In this document: piece by piece, positions 1-8,340 of the stretch
How positions within the stretch are numbered: position 1 is the stretch's first letter
How the letters are laid out: every line of letters begins with the position of its first letter
Source of the DNA: Acidimicrobiales bacterium
GTDB lineage: Bacteria; Actinomycetota; Acidimicrobiia; Acidimicrobiales; VFJN01
Assembly (NCBI GenBank): GCA_035316325.1
Contig: DATHJB010000040.1
Span: forward strand, 1-64,000
Direction: 5' to 3'
Length of the DNA: 64,000 bases
Notes under the pieces: model-generated
What the model saw: the letters and a program-made list of their open reading frames with translations, nothing else
Told to the model about the DNA's origin: nothing
Database searches by the model: none
Made by a program: the position numbers and the translations under genes

Positions 1-331
1 AGCACGTGGTCACAGTTTGGTCACAGACATCTTGGATGCTCGGTGGGAGCTGCTTCCTCGAAGCGGTTGGCTGGGGCTGCGACCGATCTGCAGTCAGTCA
101 GTCGGAGGCAGCACCGGACCTCAGGGTCCGACTGAGCTCGACCGTGTGGTCGTTCGAGCCGCCTCCCGGAGCCGCCCGAGATGCGCCGATCTGTGCGGAT
201 CGCGTTGCCTCTGCAACGAGGACCTTATGTGCGGCCGATCCCCATGCCGATCCCTCCGAGACACTGATCATCGATCACGGTCGCTGCAATTTGCCGGAGA
301 GTCAGATCCAGGCGGACAGGGGACGGAGTCC
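1..331. other. No recognisable gene; TGGTCAC direct repeat at 6-28
   Basis: Open frames here translate to low-complexity sequence without recognisable domains, and no convincing ribosome binding site precedes any start. The notable element is at 6-28: GTGGTCAC, four bases, TGGTCACAGAC. It recurs with the same spacing at 4240-4262 and is described in its own entry. The rest of the stretch shows nothing I can name. Confidence 0.4.
6..28 (+). repeat. 23-nt motif, left copy (tandem TGGTCAC, 11-nt period)
   Basis: The motif reads GTGGTCAC-N4-TGGTCACAGAC. It matches 4240-4262 at 19 or more of 23 positions, with differences only in the N4 spacer. Within each copy the heptamer TGGTCAC occurs twice, 11 bases apart, about one helical turn, as expected for a DNA-binding protein contacting one face. 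It could be an arm-type recombinase site, an element boundary or an operator. The distance between copies is about 4.2 kb. Confidence 0.45.
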
Positions 332-709
332 TCATTCTCGAGGCTCAATCTCCGGTAGCGCCACCGCATCTGCGAGCGACTCGAAGAACTTCTCTGGATG
401 TTTGTGAAGATCAGGAAAGCGTCCCAAAGCTTGCACTTCCATTGCGCTGAGATGCCGTGCATGGAACACTGGCTCGCCGTTGACGTGATATTTAAGCACA
501 GCGAGGGACCCGAATGTTATACAGGCTGATGGCACCTGTTCGAGCGCTCGAACGAGGTTGGCGACGGTCTCACCCTCCTTGCTGCTGACTTCGGCCTGAT
601 GCTTGTCGAGCAGTTGTACACGCAACATGCTCTCCATCTGCGCCAACCGCTCGCGGGCCTCCCGCGATGTCAACCCCGACTTGGCCCTCTCGCGCCAGAT
701 CCGAAACAC
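332..709 (-). CDS. Hypothetical protein downstream of the ANTAR regulator
   Basis: I do not recognise this protein. The frame remains open up to position 772, but that would overlap the preceding regulator gene by 56 bases. The start used here is GTG at 709, where AGGTGA (which contains the upstream stop codon) lies a few bases ahead. The product is about 125 residues with a charged, probably helical N-terminal half (RERLAQMESMLRVQLLDK) and no signal peptide or membrane segment. It is codirectional with, and only 7 bases downstream of, the regulator, so the two may be cotranscribed. A start at the ATG at 634 is also possible. Its reality is moderately supported. Confidence 0.45.
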   Translation of the reverse strand: MFRIWRERAKSGLTSREARERLAQMESMLRVQLLDKHQAEVSSKEGETVANLVRALEQVPSACITFGSLAVLKYHVNGEPVFHARHLSAMEVQALGRFPDLHKHPEKFFESLADAVALPEIEPRE

Positions 710-716
710 CTGGCAG

Positions 717-1436
717 TCACCTGACCTCGACGGCCTGGCCATAGCCGAGGTGCTCAACAAGTTCGACGACATGCCTGGTCACATCCCCGAGGATGTCCTC
801 GTCATCGGACTGGACGTAGATCCCGATCTGGATATCGACGGCACGCAAGGCGTCATCCATATGGAGGTCCCCGGCGATGACCTTCTCGGCGATCACGCGC
901 ATCGTCACCCGGTCGGACATGGCCCGCTTCTGGATGAACGAGAACGCGTCGCTCTCACCGAGACGGTGCTCGTCCATGAGCCGGCCCTTGGCGCGGTCGA
1001 CGATCTTGCGGGTCTCGAGCTGCTCCTCGAGGTTGACGGTCTGGTCGGCCAGGGCCCGCATCTCGTTGAACCGGCCCAAGGCCACCTCGACGGCGGGGAT
1101 CAACTCGTTGCGCTCGAACGGCTTCACCAGGTACGCCAGCGCCCCGGCGTCGCGCGCCTGCTCGATCAGGTCGCGCTGGCTGAACGCCGTCAGGATCAGG
1201 ACCGCGGCCCGGCGGTCGCCGGCGATCTCGCGGGCCGCCTGCAGCCCGTCCATGCCCGGCATCATGATGTCGAGGATGGCCAGCTCGGGCTCGTGCTCAC
1301 GGACCAGCCGGACGGCCTCGTCACCCCGACCGGTCTCACCGACCACCTCGTAGCCCTCCTCCTCGAGGGTCTCCTTCAGGTCGAGACGGATGATGGCCTC
1401 GTCCTCGGCAATGACGACGCGAGTTGCCAAAGACAT
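717..1436 (-). CDS. pdtaR: PdtaR-like response regulator with ANTAR RNA-binding domain
   Basis: Two-domain transcription antitermination regulator. The N-terminal receiver domain (about residues 1-125) shows the acidic pair (AEDE), phospho-acceptor Asp56 in LAILDIMMPGMDG, the Thr of LILTAFS and the Lys of YLVKPFE. A coiled segment follows (LADQTVNLEEQLETRKIVDR), then an ANTAR helical bundle (KGRLMDEHRLGESDAFSFIQ). ANTAR proteins bind paired RNA hairpins and prevent termination, usually under a partner histidine kinase; none is adjacent here. The protein is 239 residues, some 35-40 longer than the mycobacterial homologue, because of an extra acidic C-terminal segment (VDIQIGIYVQSDDEDI). The ATG at 1436 abuts AAAGGA directly, whereas a TTG at 1430 is six bases from it and may be the true start. 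An upstream ATG at 1469 lacks a ribosome binding site. Confidence 0.85.
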   Translation of the reverse strand: MSLATRVVIAEDEAIIRLDLKETLEEEGYEVVGETGRGDEAVRLVREHEPELAILDIMMPGMDGLQAAREIAGDRRAAVLILTAFSQRDLIEQARDAGALAYLVKPFERNELIPAVEVALGRFNEMRALADQTVNLEEQLETRKIVDRAKGRLMDEHRLGESDAFSFIQKRAMSDRVTMRVIAEKVIAGDLHMDDALRAVDIQIGIYVQSDDEDILGDVTRHVVELVEHLGYGQAVEVR

Positions 1437-1638
1437 TCCTTTCGCTCTTACGGAGAGTATCAGAACCATTACTGCTCAAATTCGAGCGGGCGGATGCTTG
1501 AGGGTGCCCGCAAACACCCCGCAGAGAGCCCAGAACATCGTCCTCGGCCAGAGCCGCCAGCCAACCAGAACCGGCGATGTCGAGTGCTAGGACGACGCGG
1601 TTGGCATCGGTGCAGGCTGCTGGGGTGGGGCGGCGAGA

Positions 1639-1773
1639 ATGTTTGGCATGGCGGCGTTGGTGGTGACCGGGCCGCCCGGGGCAGGGACGTCGACGGTGGC
1701 TCGGATGCTGGCCGATGGCGCAGCGCGGAGCGTATTGGTGGAGGATGATCGACGCGTGATCAGAACGAGGTGA
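1639..1773 (+). pseudogene. N-terminal remnant of a P-loop kinase/ATPase
   Basis: A 44-codon frame starts MFGMAALVVTGPPGAG and continues TSTVARMLADGAARSVLVED before a stop. This looks like the beginning of AAA/kinase-type P-loop proteins (VVLTGPPGAGKSTVARLLA...SVLVEGD). The Walker A lysine is replaced by threonine (GPPGAGTST), and the rest of the domain, about 130-180 residues, is missing. The frame breaks off immediately after the VLVE strand. It is most likely a decayed gene truncated by the same event that removed the 3' half of the convergent channel-gene remnant at 1855-2061. Family assignment rests on one motif and its flanks. Confidence 0.5.
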
Positions 1774-1854
1774 TGACCACGGCGGCGGCTGCCGCAATTG
1801 GTGCGTTCGCCCGGGCCGGTGAACCACGGTCAATGACGGGATCAGGAGCGATGG

Positions 1855-2061
1855 TTCCTTGAACACGGACACCGCCCCTACGGCTCGGTCGAGTCCGCCG
1901 ACGGCGGCGTCTGCGGACTCGGGCAGATCCACCAGCAGCGGCACGACCAACAGCCGCACCATCGCCAAGGCCAACACGAGCAACGGCAGCTCGGTCGCCC
2001 TTTCGAAGCGCTCCAACGCCGCCCACCGGTGCCCGTCGTCCATCCGCTGGAGACTTCCCAC
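1855..2061 (-). pseudogene. N-terminal remnant of a voltage-gated-type ion channel
   Basis: On the minus strand the frame from the ATG at 2061 reads RWAALERFERATELPLLVLA followed by a hydrophobic helix (LAMVRLLVVPLLVDLP), and loses sense after about residue 68 (VGAVSVFKE). This resembles the start of bacterial Kv-like/Ion_trans_2 channels: a basic/acidic leader with a 'RxTExPL' pattern running into the first membrane helix. The selectivity filter and the remaining helices are absent. The open frame continues into unrelated Arg/Pro/His-rich sequence, as expected across a deletion junction. Identification is by pattern only. Confidence 0.4.
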
Positions 2062-2176
2062 CCCGCCCCGCGTGTGGTGGACCGCTTTGAGTATGAGATC
2101 GCCTCATCGGCGGAGTGGGAGGCAGACGCAAAGCAGAGGAGATCATCGGTGAATGGGACTACGGTAGCGAACCGAA

Positions 2177-3709
2177 ATGGACCAAGAGCCAAGTCACTCC
2201 GCTGATCTCGCCAATATGAAGGCCCTTGAAGGGCCGCTCCGCCGTCGTCAAGACGTCCTTATAGCGATGTTCGACGATCCAAAGCTAGATCGACTGCGCG
2301 CCCGCACGCCCAGCCACCCCGCGGTCCTTCAGTTTGACTCGATCGAACAGTATCTCGACCAAGGCCTCCTGTATCCTGACGAAAGCGGCATGGTTCGCGA
2401 GCTAGCTACCGCGATGCTCGACGAGGACTACTGGATAGCACCATCAGATCCTGACGACCATTGGTCGTTCATCGACGACCGGCGAGCACGAGACTCGGTC
2501 CGATCTCGGATCGCTGACCCTGATCAGTATCACGACACAATGGCGGAGGTGGCCTACTGGTCGTGGCTTCGTTCACGAGGGCTTGACTGCCACCTCGTCG
2601 AGGACGAAGGACTGCCTGACATCCGGCTTGATGATTTCCCCGAACCCGTCTGGGTCGAGGTCAAGCGAATCAGGCTCGACTCGACTCCCCGGCGAGTACG
2701 TCAGCGCATAAGTAAGGCGAGTCATCAGATCTCAAACGCGACGCCGCAAAACTCGGGGGTAGTTTTCATAAGCATCGACCGAGCGATCGTGAGAGTGGCG
2801 CTCGATGATAAAGTCCCAAGTGACATCGAGGCCTACGCAGCGGAGGCTCGGCGCCAACTCGGTAGCGGTTCACGGCATGCTGGAGTGGTCATCCTCACTT
2901 GGGATGATCTGGTCATTGATGGTGTACCAGGATCCGAGATCTCATACGAACTTCGCCGCAGGTCACTTGTTCTCGAGCATCCGAACCCTGCCAGCACTCT
3001 CCCTATCACCCCGACGACCATCTCGCCGTCAACCCGCGTGTCGATGACCGTCAGCCTCCTCGAGCTCGGCCAGGTGTCCTCTGTTGGGCCTCGTTTGAGT
3101 CACGGAGACCTCATTGCTGGCCCTGGATTCCGGGATTTTAATGCACATGTAGACGGCGTGAGAGCTGAACACGCTATAACCGCTGCCTTGAATCCAGATG
3201 CCGAGTACCAATATGTCCTCGAACGCAGCACTAAACTATCGCAGTCGATAGTGACGCGACGCGTCATAACGACAACACACCCTTACACGTTATTGATCTT
3301 CGTCCATGAGATAGCGGGTAAGCGATTCGAGCTTGGCCACTCCTACAAACTCTATGACGATGGAGGCTCGCTGGGCCTGTCCCGAGACCCTCTCCGGGCG
3401 TTCCATGTCCTGATTCACCGGTTTGGCGCCCTATTTGGGCTTCGAATGCGCCCCGATGGAGAAATCGTACTCACCCGATTCATCAGGCGGGCAACAGTTC
3501 CGACGTCCTCACCAGAGCCTCTAAACCTCCTCACGGAGGTCATCATCTCTCCTAAGGACGAGCATCAGCATCTTGAGTCCGGCGCAGCACTCATCGACTG
3601 GGACCCTCTCCCCCAGGGAGGCCTGGTGACGATCGAGTGGTTCTACCAGGTCGACGTCAACAAGTACCGGCGGGCGGTACGTAGACGCTCTGCTGACGGC
3701 TCGCCTTGA
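2177..3709 (+). CDS. Predicted PD-(D/E)xK-fold nuclease, unknown family
   Basis: A 510-residue soluble protein with no overall family I recognise. Residues 120-165 carry the layout of PD-(D/E)xK nucleases: a helix with Glu124 (MAEVAYWSWLRSRG), then Pro147-Asp148 (GLPDIRL) and a strand ending Glu161-Val-Lys163 (WVEVKRI), followed by a helix with Gln184. The C-terminal 300 residues are mixed alpha/beta without familiar motifs. Base composition is visibly less GC-rich than neighbours, with many A/T-ending codons (ATA, TTA, AGA-type) unusual for this genome, so recent acquisition is likely. It stands alone, next to a gene-remnant scar, with no methylase or helicase partner. The start at 2177 lacks a clear ribosome binding site; the ATG at 2216 is an alternative. 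The nuclease call is inference from motif order; a defence role is only a possibility. Confidence 0.6.
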   Translation: MDQEPSHSADLANMKALEGPLRRRQDVLIAMFDDPKLDRLRARTPSHPAVLQFDSIEQYLDQGLLYPDESGMVRELATAMLDEDYWIAPSDPDDHWSFIDDRRARDSVRSRIADPDQYHDTMAEVAYWSWLRSRGLDCHLVEDEGLPDIRLDDFPEPVWVEVKRIRLDSTPRRVRQRISKASHQISNATPQNSGVVFISIDRAIVRVALDDKVPSDIEAYAAEARRQLGSGSRHAGVVILTWDDLVIDGVPGSEISYELRRRSLVLEHPNPASTLPITPTTISPSTRVSMTVSLLELGQVSSVGPRLSHGDLIAGPGFRDFNAHVDGVRAEHAITAALNPDAEYQYVLERSTKLSQSIVTRRVITTTHPYTLLIFVHEIAGKRFELGHSYKLYDDGGSLGLSRDPLRAFHVLIHRFGALFGLRMRPDGEIVLTRFIRRATVPTSSPEPLNLLTEVIISPKDEHQHLESGAALIDWDPLPQGGLVTIEWFYQVDVNKYRRAVRRRSADGSP

Positions 3710-4468
3710 TCCGGTAGACCCCGGGGGGCATCGGCGTGTTGCCGACAACCGCGCCGACGAGTCCGGCGACCATGACTGGGACTGGATGGCGTCAGACAAC
3801 GCGCGGCCTGCGCCCAGCTCTTCGGAGGCACTGCGCTCGACCGAGGCACCGCCCGCCCGCTGTCAGGTCCAGTCACCCCCGGCCGACCTGTCACCTAACG
3901 ATGCCGGCTCGGGGAGGGCGCCCACAACCACAGCGCCGGTCCCGTCGAACCCAGCGCGTAGCCGGCGATCCCAGGCACGGTGGAGGGCCAGCTCAACCGC
4001 AGCCCGCAGTGCCGGGTATCGGTGTCAGAGGACCGACTCGAACCCCCACGGTGACGGTCGGCACCACTCTGAGGTGTGACCCGTCAAGGGTTCGAAGACG
4101 CACATAACCGCGCCCGCCCGGTCACTCAACTTGCGCGAGATAACCGGCGATACCGCGAAGCGGTCGTCGCGGGAACTACGACGGGGCAGGGCAGGAGCTG
4201 GTGCCTCGTCACCGAGCGGCGAACGTCCGGCGTCGGTGTGTGGTCACGAAGTGGTCACAGACGGGGCGCAACACGGAGGTACGGAGGGGGAGCGGCCGGG
4301 AGGGCGGCGAGGGCGTTTGGGCAGCTCAGGGGTATTGGGCGAGACGAGGTGGTACAGGTGGGGAGGGGCCCAAGGTGAGTTGGAGTCCTCGCCCCCGAGC
4401 AACCCCAAGACCCCAGGTCACAGAACTGGCCATCCAGATTCCCAGAGGTCCTCGCCCGAGCGGGGAGC
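3710..4468. other. Noncoding stretch of about 0.76 kb
   Basis: No frame here looks like a gene: all translations are Arg/Pro/Ser/Gly-rich without domains. Around 4029-4060 there is a short resemblance to a tRNA T-arm on the minus strand, but the stem does not pair and no tRNA body follows. The second copy of the TGGTCAC repeat lies at 4240-4262. The stretch ends in a strong hairpin terminator. It may be the decayed tail of an inserted segment. Confidence 0.4.
4240..4262 (+). repeat. 23-nt motif, right copy (tandem TGGTCAC, 11-nt period)
   Basis: This copy reads GTGGTCAC-GAAG-TGGTCACAGAC, the partner of 6-28 in the same orientation. Both heptamers and the trailing ACAGAC are conserved; only the spacer differs. 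It lies about 0.2 kb before the terminator at 4469-4495. Confidence 0.45.
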
Positions 4469-4495
4469 AAGCCCAGGTCTCTGACCTGGGCTTTT
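4469..4495 (+). terminator. Rho-independent terminator
   Basis: AAGCCCAGGTC pairs perfectly with GACCTGGGCTT around a TCT loop and is followed by a T run (CTTTTGTCTT). It is the clearest intrinsic terminator in the window. The nearest upstream plus-strand gene ends at 3709, so it may serve that transcript or a gene now lost. Because the stem also begins with AA, it could work on both strands. Confidence 0.85.
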
Positions 4496-4641
4496 GTCTT
4501 CGGTGAGTATTGGGGGTCGATTTCCTACAGCTCAGGGCGGTGTGTCCGACACCAGTGGTGGGAGGCCCGACGGGGCCACATCCCGGGTGTCGGGTTTGCA
4601 ATGATGGCTGGATGCTGGCTGGGGACTGGGACGGGTCGACG

Positions 4642-5346
4642 ATGAGCCGCGCCCTTCGGGGCATCGCCGCGGTGGTCGTCTTGGGGGTGGGCGCCCTTGC
4701 CTGTGGCGACGGCGGCGGGGACGACGAAGCGCCGTTCGCGACCGCGGGGGCCACCACGGCCGGCGACACCGGCCTCCCGTCCTGCCGCGAGGTCAACCGG
4801 GCCGTGGTCTTCGTCGTCTTCGGCGGCGCCACGTCCGGAGCGGACGGCGAGGCCACGAGGTGGGTGAACGACCCGGAGGCCGAGCCCGCGGCCCGGCCGA
4901 GGGCGGCGGCGGTGGCCGGCGCCTACCGTGATGTCGGCTACGAGATCGTGTACGTCGCTCTGCTGCCGTCGGAGACGCTCATCGGCGACCGGCCGGTGGT
5001 GGACGCCGTCACGGTGTGGCTGGGCCTCAACGGCTTCCCGGTCGGCGAGCGCGTCCGGGTGTGGGCGCCGCCGGGTGACGGGTCGGGCGATCCGTCGGTC
5101 GCCTTGATCGAGGAGCTGGCCCGCCTGGGCGCCGCCGGTGTCGATGTCGACGCCGGGTACGCGGGCGACCAGGAGACGGTCTTCCCCCTGGTGTCCGGCG
5201 GCGTGCCCCGGGACCGGGTGTTCATGGTTGGCGCCACCGGCGGCGAGGTGACATCGGACAGCGACACCTCGTCGACCCCGCTGCGCGACGAGGACCTGTC
5301 CGCGCACGTGGCCGAGGTCCAGGCCCTCGAGCAGATCTGCGAGTAG
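4642..5346 (+). CDS. Lipoprotein with HAD/LNS2-like domain lacking catalytic Asp residues
   Basis: Predicted 234-residue lipoprotein. The leader (MSRALRGIAAVVVLGVGALA) ends in a lipobox with Cys21, then a Gly/Asp linker. The rest follows the LNS2/HAD phosphatase layout: a hydrophobic strand at the motif I position (VVFVVFGGAT, residues 55-64), a helix and strand (YRDVGYEIVYVALLPSE), a motif III-like helix, and a motif IV-like run (GYAGDQETVFPLVSGGVP, then RVFMVG) as in HAD proteins. In motif I both expected aspartates (DxDxT) are replaced by Val58 and Phe60, so phosphatase chemistry should be lost. It is probably a binding or structural protein on the outer face of the membrane. The frame is open further upstream to 4510, but the signal peptide fixes the start at 4642. 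Confidence 0.6.
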   Translation: MSRALRGIAAVVVLGVGALACGDGGGDDEAPFATAGATTAGDTGLPSCREVNRAVVFVVFGGATSGADGEATRWVNDPEAEPAARPRAAAVAGAYRDVGYEIVYVALLPSETLIGDRPVVDAVTVWLGLNGFPVGERVRVWAPPGDGSGDPSVALIEELARLGAAGVDVDAGYAGDQETVFPLVSGGVPRDRVFMVGATGGEVTSDSDTSSTPLRDEDLSAHVAEVQALEQICE

Positions 5347-5441
5347 CGACCGCCTACGCCGCCGCGGCCAGCCGGACCGGGAGCTCGAACCAGTCGTGCG
5401 GTACCCGGCGGCCGAGCACGTCCCGGTCGAGCAGGTCGATG

Positions 5442-7955
5442 TCACCCAGCCTGGTCGTCGGCCGCCGTCCCGGCCCCCTGGCTCGGGGGCGGCGGCGCCT
5501 CCCCACTCCCGTCGGCCGGCGCCGGCGACGGCGGCTCTGCACCGGGGCCGTCGGGACCGTCGGGGCCAACCGCCCGCTCGTCCTGCTCGCGGGCGGAGGC
5601 GTACCGCCCCTTCTCCAGGCCGGCGGAGAACTTCGACAGCGTGTCGCGCACGTAGCGCGCCCGCTGCGCCTCGCCGATGGCGGTCCTGTCGATGGCCGAG
5701 GCGGCGGGCCGGGCGCGCCCGGTGGGGAGGCCCGGGGCCGGGCCCGGGGCCGTCGGCGGCGGGGCTTCGGGCTGGTGGAGGGTGCCGAAGTCGATGTAGA
5801 ACTCGGCCTCGCCCACCCGGTAGGTGTCGATGGTCGGGGCCAGGGCGGCCCGGCCGCCGGGGTGGAAGCCGCGCGTGGCGATGGGCGTCGGGGCGGCCGG
5901 CACCGGCGGGGCGGCGTAGGCCCCCGGGCCCGCGGGCACCGGGACCGACGACTCTTCCGGGCTCGACAGCAGGCTCGGGGGCAGCGTCACCGTGGCCGTG
6001 GTCCCTCGGTGACCGGAACTGTCCAGGCGGACGGTGATGCCATGCCGGCGGGCGATCATGCCGGCGACGTAGTGACCCAGGTACTGGGAGGGGGCCACGG
6101 CGAACGACTCCTGGCCCGCCAGGCGCTGGTTGGCCCGGCCGACGGCCTCGGCGGTCATGCCGATGCCCGAATCGGCGACGGTGATGGTGAACGCGCCGTC
6201 CTCGCGCGCCGACGGCGGCAGGCCGCGGTCACCGGCGTAGGGGTCCAAGGGCCGGTAGCGGCCGCTGATCTCCACCCGCAGGTGGGGCGGGGAGAAGGCG
6301 ATGGCGTTCTCGACGAGCTCGGCCAGCAGGTGGGCCAGGTCGGCGACCGCGGACCCGACGACGGCAGCCGGCTCGACGCCGAGGATCTCCACCCGCTCGT
6401 AGTTCTCGGTCTCGCTCAGCGCCGCCCGGACGACGTCGCTGACCATCACCGGCACCCGCCACACCCGGGGAGGTTTGAGGCCGGCCAGCACCAGCAGCGA
6501 CTCGGCGTTGCGCCGCATGCGGGTGGCCAGGTGGTCCAGCCGGAACAGGTTGGCCAACGTGTTCGGGTCGGTCTCGGTCTGCTCCAGCTCGGTGATGAAG
6601 TCGAGCTGGCGGCCGAGCAGGGTCTGGTTGCGGCGGCCCAGGTGCACGAAGCTGTCGGAGATGTTCCGTCGCAGGGCGGCCTGCTCGGTCGCCAGGCCCA
6701 GGGCGGAGTCCTGCACCGTGGTGAGGGCCTGGGCCACGTCGGACACCTCGTCCCGGGTGCGGATGTCTATGGGCTCCAGTCGGGGGGCCTCGATGGTCTC
6801 GCTGGGCGGGGCGTCCAGGATTCCCTGGACGGCGCTGGGCAGCCGCTCGCCGGCCATGGCCATGGCCTGCTGGGTGAGCGAACGCAGCGGCCGGGTGATC
6901 GAGCGCGCCACCAGCGTGGTGACCGTGGCCAGCACCAGCAGGACGGCCAGGCCGACGACGGTGAACGTGGTCTGCGTCTGCTGCGCGTCGCCGTTGATGT
7001 CGTCGACGGCCTGCCCGATCTGCTCCTCGGCCGCCTCCCGCAGCTTGTCGTAGCCGAAGGCGTCCTCGTTGCCGGCGTTCGCGAACAGGCCGCCGACGTC
7101 CGGGGCCCCCGAGTCGAGCGCGGTCGCCACCAGCTCGGGGTAGACCTGGATGTGCTCGCTGGCGAACAGCATCGCGACCATCTCGGCATAGTCGCCCTCG
7201 CCGTTGAGGCGGATGATCTGCTCGCCGGAGCGGAGGTCCCGCAGCAGCGAGGCGACGTCGACGTACTCCTCACCGGTGTTGACGCCGTCGGCGTCGCCGG
7301 CGAGGGCCGCCACCACCAGGCTGTAGGTCAGCAGGGCGATCGTGTCGGACTGGCGGAGGGACTGGTCGACGATCGCCGCGCCCCGCTGGAGGGCCGGCTC
7401 GCCGACGATCAGGGACACCCGCCGGTTGGCGTCGAACAGAGGACCGGTGACCTCGCCGAACCGTGCGAAGAGGTCCTGCACGGCCGCCACGTTCTGGAAG
7501 CTGCGCGTGCCGGTGTCGGCGTCGACGTCGACCCGGAGCTGGTCGAGCTGCTCGACGGCCGCCATCGCCGGCTCGTAGATGGCCCGGACCTGCTCGTCCT
7601 CCCCGGCGATGAAATCGAGGAACTCCTGGCGGGCCTCGTCGACCAGCCGGCGGGTCTCGAGGTACCGGCCCGGCCCGACGCTCCGGATGAGGTCCTCGGC
7701 GTCGAGCAGGTACACCGCGGTGTGGTTGCGCTCGTCCACCACCAGCTTCAGGAAGCTGCCCGGGCCCGTGACCGCGGCGGCCAGCCGGGCCTCGGCCCTG
7801 GCCTCCCGGGCGTCCTGGCGGACGCTGACGACTTGCGAGCCCCCCAGCGCCAGGAGGAGTGTCACCGGCAGCAGGAGGACCGCCACCAGCTTGGAACGGA
7901 CCGGGAACTTCGCGTTGCTGATCCGGGCCATGACGCGTCTAACGCCGACGCCCAT
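5442..7955 (-). CDS. Nitrate/nitrite-sensing-type membrane histidine kinase (conservon CvnA-like)
   Basis: A sensor kinase of about 837 residues. A basic N-terminus and first membrane helix (KLVAVLLLPVTLLLALGG) precede a long extracellular helical NIT-type sensor domain (motif ERNHTAVYLLD). A second membrane helix follows (VGLAVLLVLATVTTLVARS), then a HAMP segment and a dimerisation helix (FVHLGRRNQTLLGRQLDFI). The HATPase domain has an N box (ELVENAIAFSPP) and G1 box (VADSGIGM). A disordered Pro/Ala-rich tail of about 150 residues ends the protein. The phospho-acceptor region matches the atypical conservon type (SFVHLGRRNQ). The ATG at 7955 follows GGGGG at suitable spacing; ATGs at 7976 and 8075 are alternatives. 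It is divergent from the roadblock gene at 8341, its likely partner. The DUF742 and GTPase genes of a full conservon are absent. Confidence 0.88.
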   Translation of the reverse strand: MGVGVRRVMARISNAKFPVRSKLVAVLLLPVTLLLALGGSQVVSVRQDAREARAEARLAAAVTGPGSFLKLVVDERNHTAVYLLDAEDLIRSVGPGRYLETRRLVDEARQEFLDFIAGEDEQVRAIYEPAMAAVEQLDQLRVDVDADTGTRSFQNVAAVQDLFARFGEVTGPLFDANRRVSLIVGEPALQRGAAIVDQSLRQSDTIALLTYSLVVAALAGDADGVNTGEEYVDVASLLRDLRSGEQIIRLNGEGDYAEMVAMLFASEHIQVYPELVATALDSGAPDVGGLFANAGNEDAFGYDKLREAAEEQIGQAVDDINGDAQQTQTTFTVVGLAVLLVLATVTTLVARSITRPLRSLTQQAMAMAGERLPSAVQGILDAPPSETIEAPRLEPIDIRTRDEVSDVAQALTTVQDSALGLATEQAALRRNISDSFVHLGRRNQTLLGRQLDFITELEQTETDPNTLANLFRLDHLATRMRRNAESLLVLAGLKPPRVWRVPVMVSDVVRAALSETENYERVEILGVEPAAVVGSAVADLAHLLAELVENAIAFSPPHLRVEISGRYRPLDPYAGDRGLPPSAREDGAFTITVADSGIGMTAEAVGRANQRLAGQESFAVAPSQYLGHYVAGMIARRHGITVRLDSSGHRGTTATVTLPPSLLSSPEESSVPVPAGPGAYAAPPVPAAPTPIATRGFHPGGRAALAPTIDTYRVGEAEFYIDFGTLHQPEAPPPTAPGPAPGLPTGRARPAASAIDRTAIGEAQRARYVRDTLSKFSAGLEKGRYASAREQDERAVGPDGPDGPGAEPPSPAPADGSGEAPPPPSQGAGTAADDQAG

Positions 7956-8340
7956 CGCACCCCCAGTTTCGGTCATGTGCTCGCCCACAGAGCGACTCGT
8001 CCGGTCTGTCGACCCCAGCACGACTCGGGAATCGGGTCGCGCACCCCGCGAGTACGGTAGTACACCCCTCATCACCGTCTGGCCGCCGACGGCACGGGCG
8101 GGACGCGGCGTGGCAGACGGGCTCTAGGTGGCGAACACGCCGCGTTATAGTCACCCTCAGAGGCCTGCTCCCTTGCGTTCGTTTCGCTGGTGCATCGGTC
8201 TCGAAGTGGGATGGGTCAGCGGCCGGGGTGAAGGCCGCTCACCAGTGATCGGCGTCTCTGGCGTGTGCGCGACCGTGTGGTCGCCGCGATGCCGACACGT
8301 CCATGCGGGCAAACGAAACGCAAGGTAAAGGGGCCGGATC

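Noticed and set aside
1490-1610. Minus-strand segment resembling an alanine-dehydrogenase C-terminus (GSGWLAALAEDD...HP)
   Set aside because: The similarity covers about 35 residues, the frame runs on without a stop, and no other conserved part is present; too weak to call a remnant.
4026-4060. Short tRNA T-arm-like sequence (minus strand GTTCGAGTC)
   Set aside because: The bases flanking the loop do not pair and no acceptor or anticodon arms are found nearby.
3736-4506. Several overlapping plus-strand frames of 97-123 codons
   Set aside because: They overlap one another, are Arg/Pro/Ser/Thr-rich, have no ribosome binding sites and run into the terminator.
5354-5441. Minus-strand tail reading DIDLLDRDVLGRRVPHDW to a stop
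   Set aside because: It looks protein-like but has no upstream coding continuation outside the kinase gene; could be a gene-end remnant, not supportable.
5439-8060. Plus-strand open frame of 873 codons
   Set aside because: It is the antisense shadow of the histidine kinase gene; its translation is low-complexity and lacks domains, while the minus strand encodes clear motifs.
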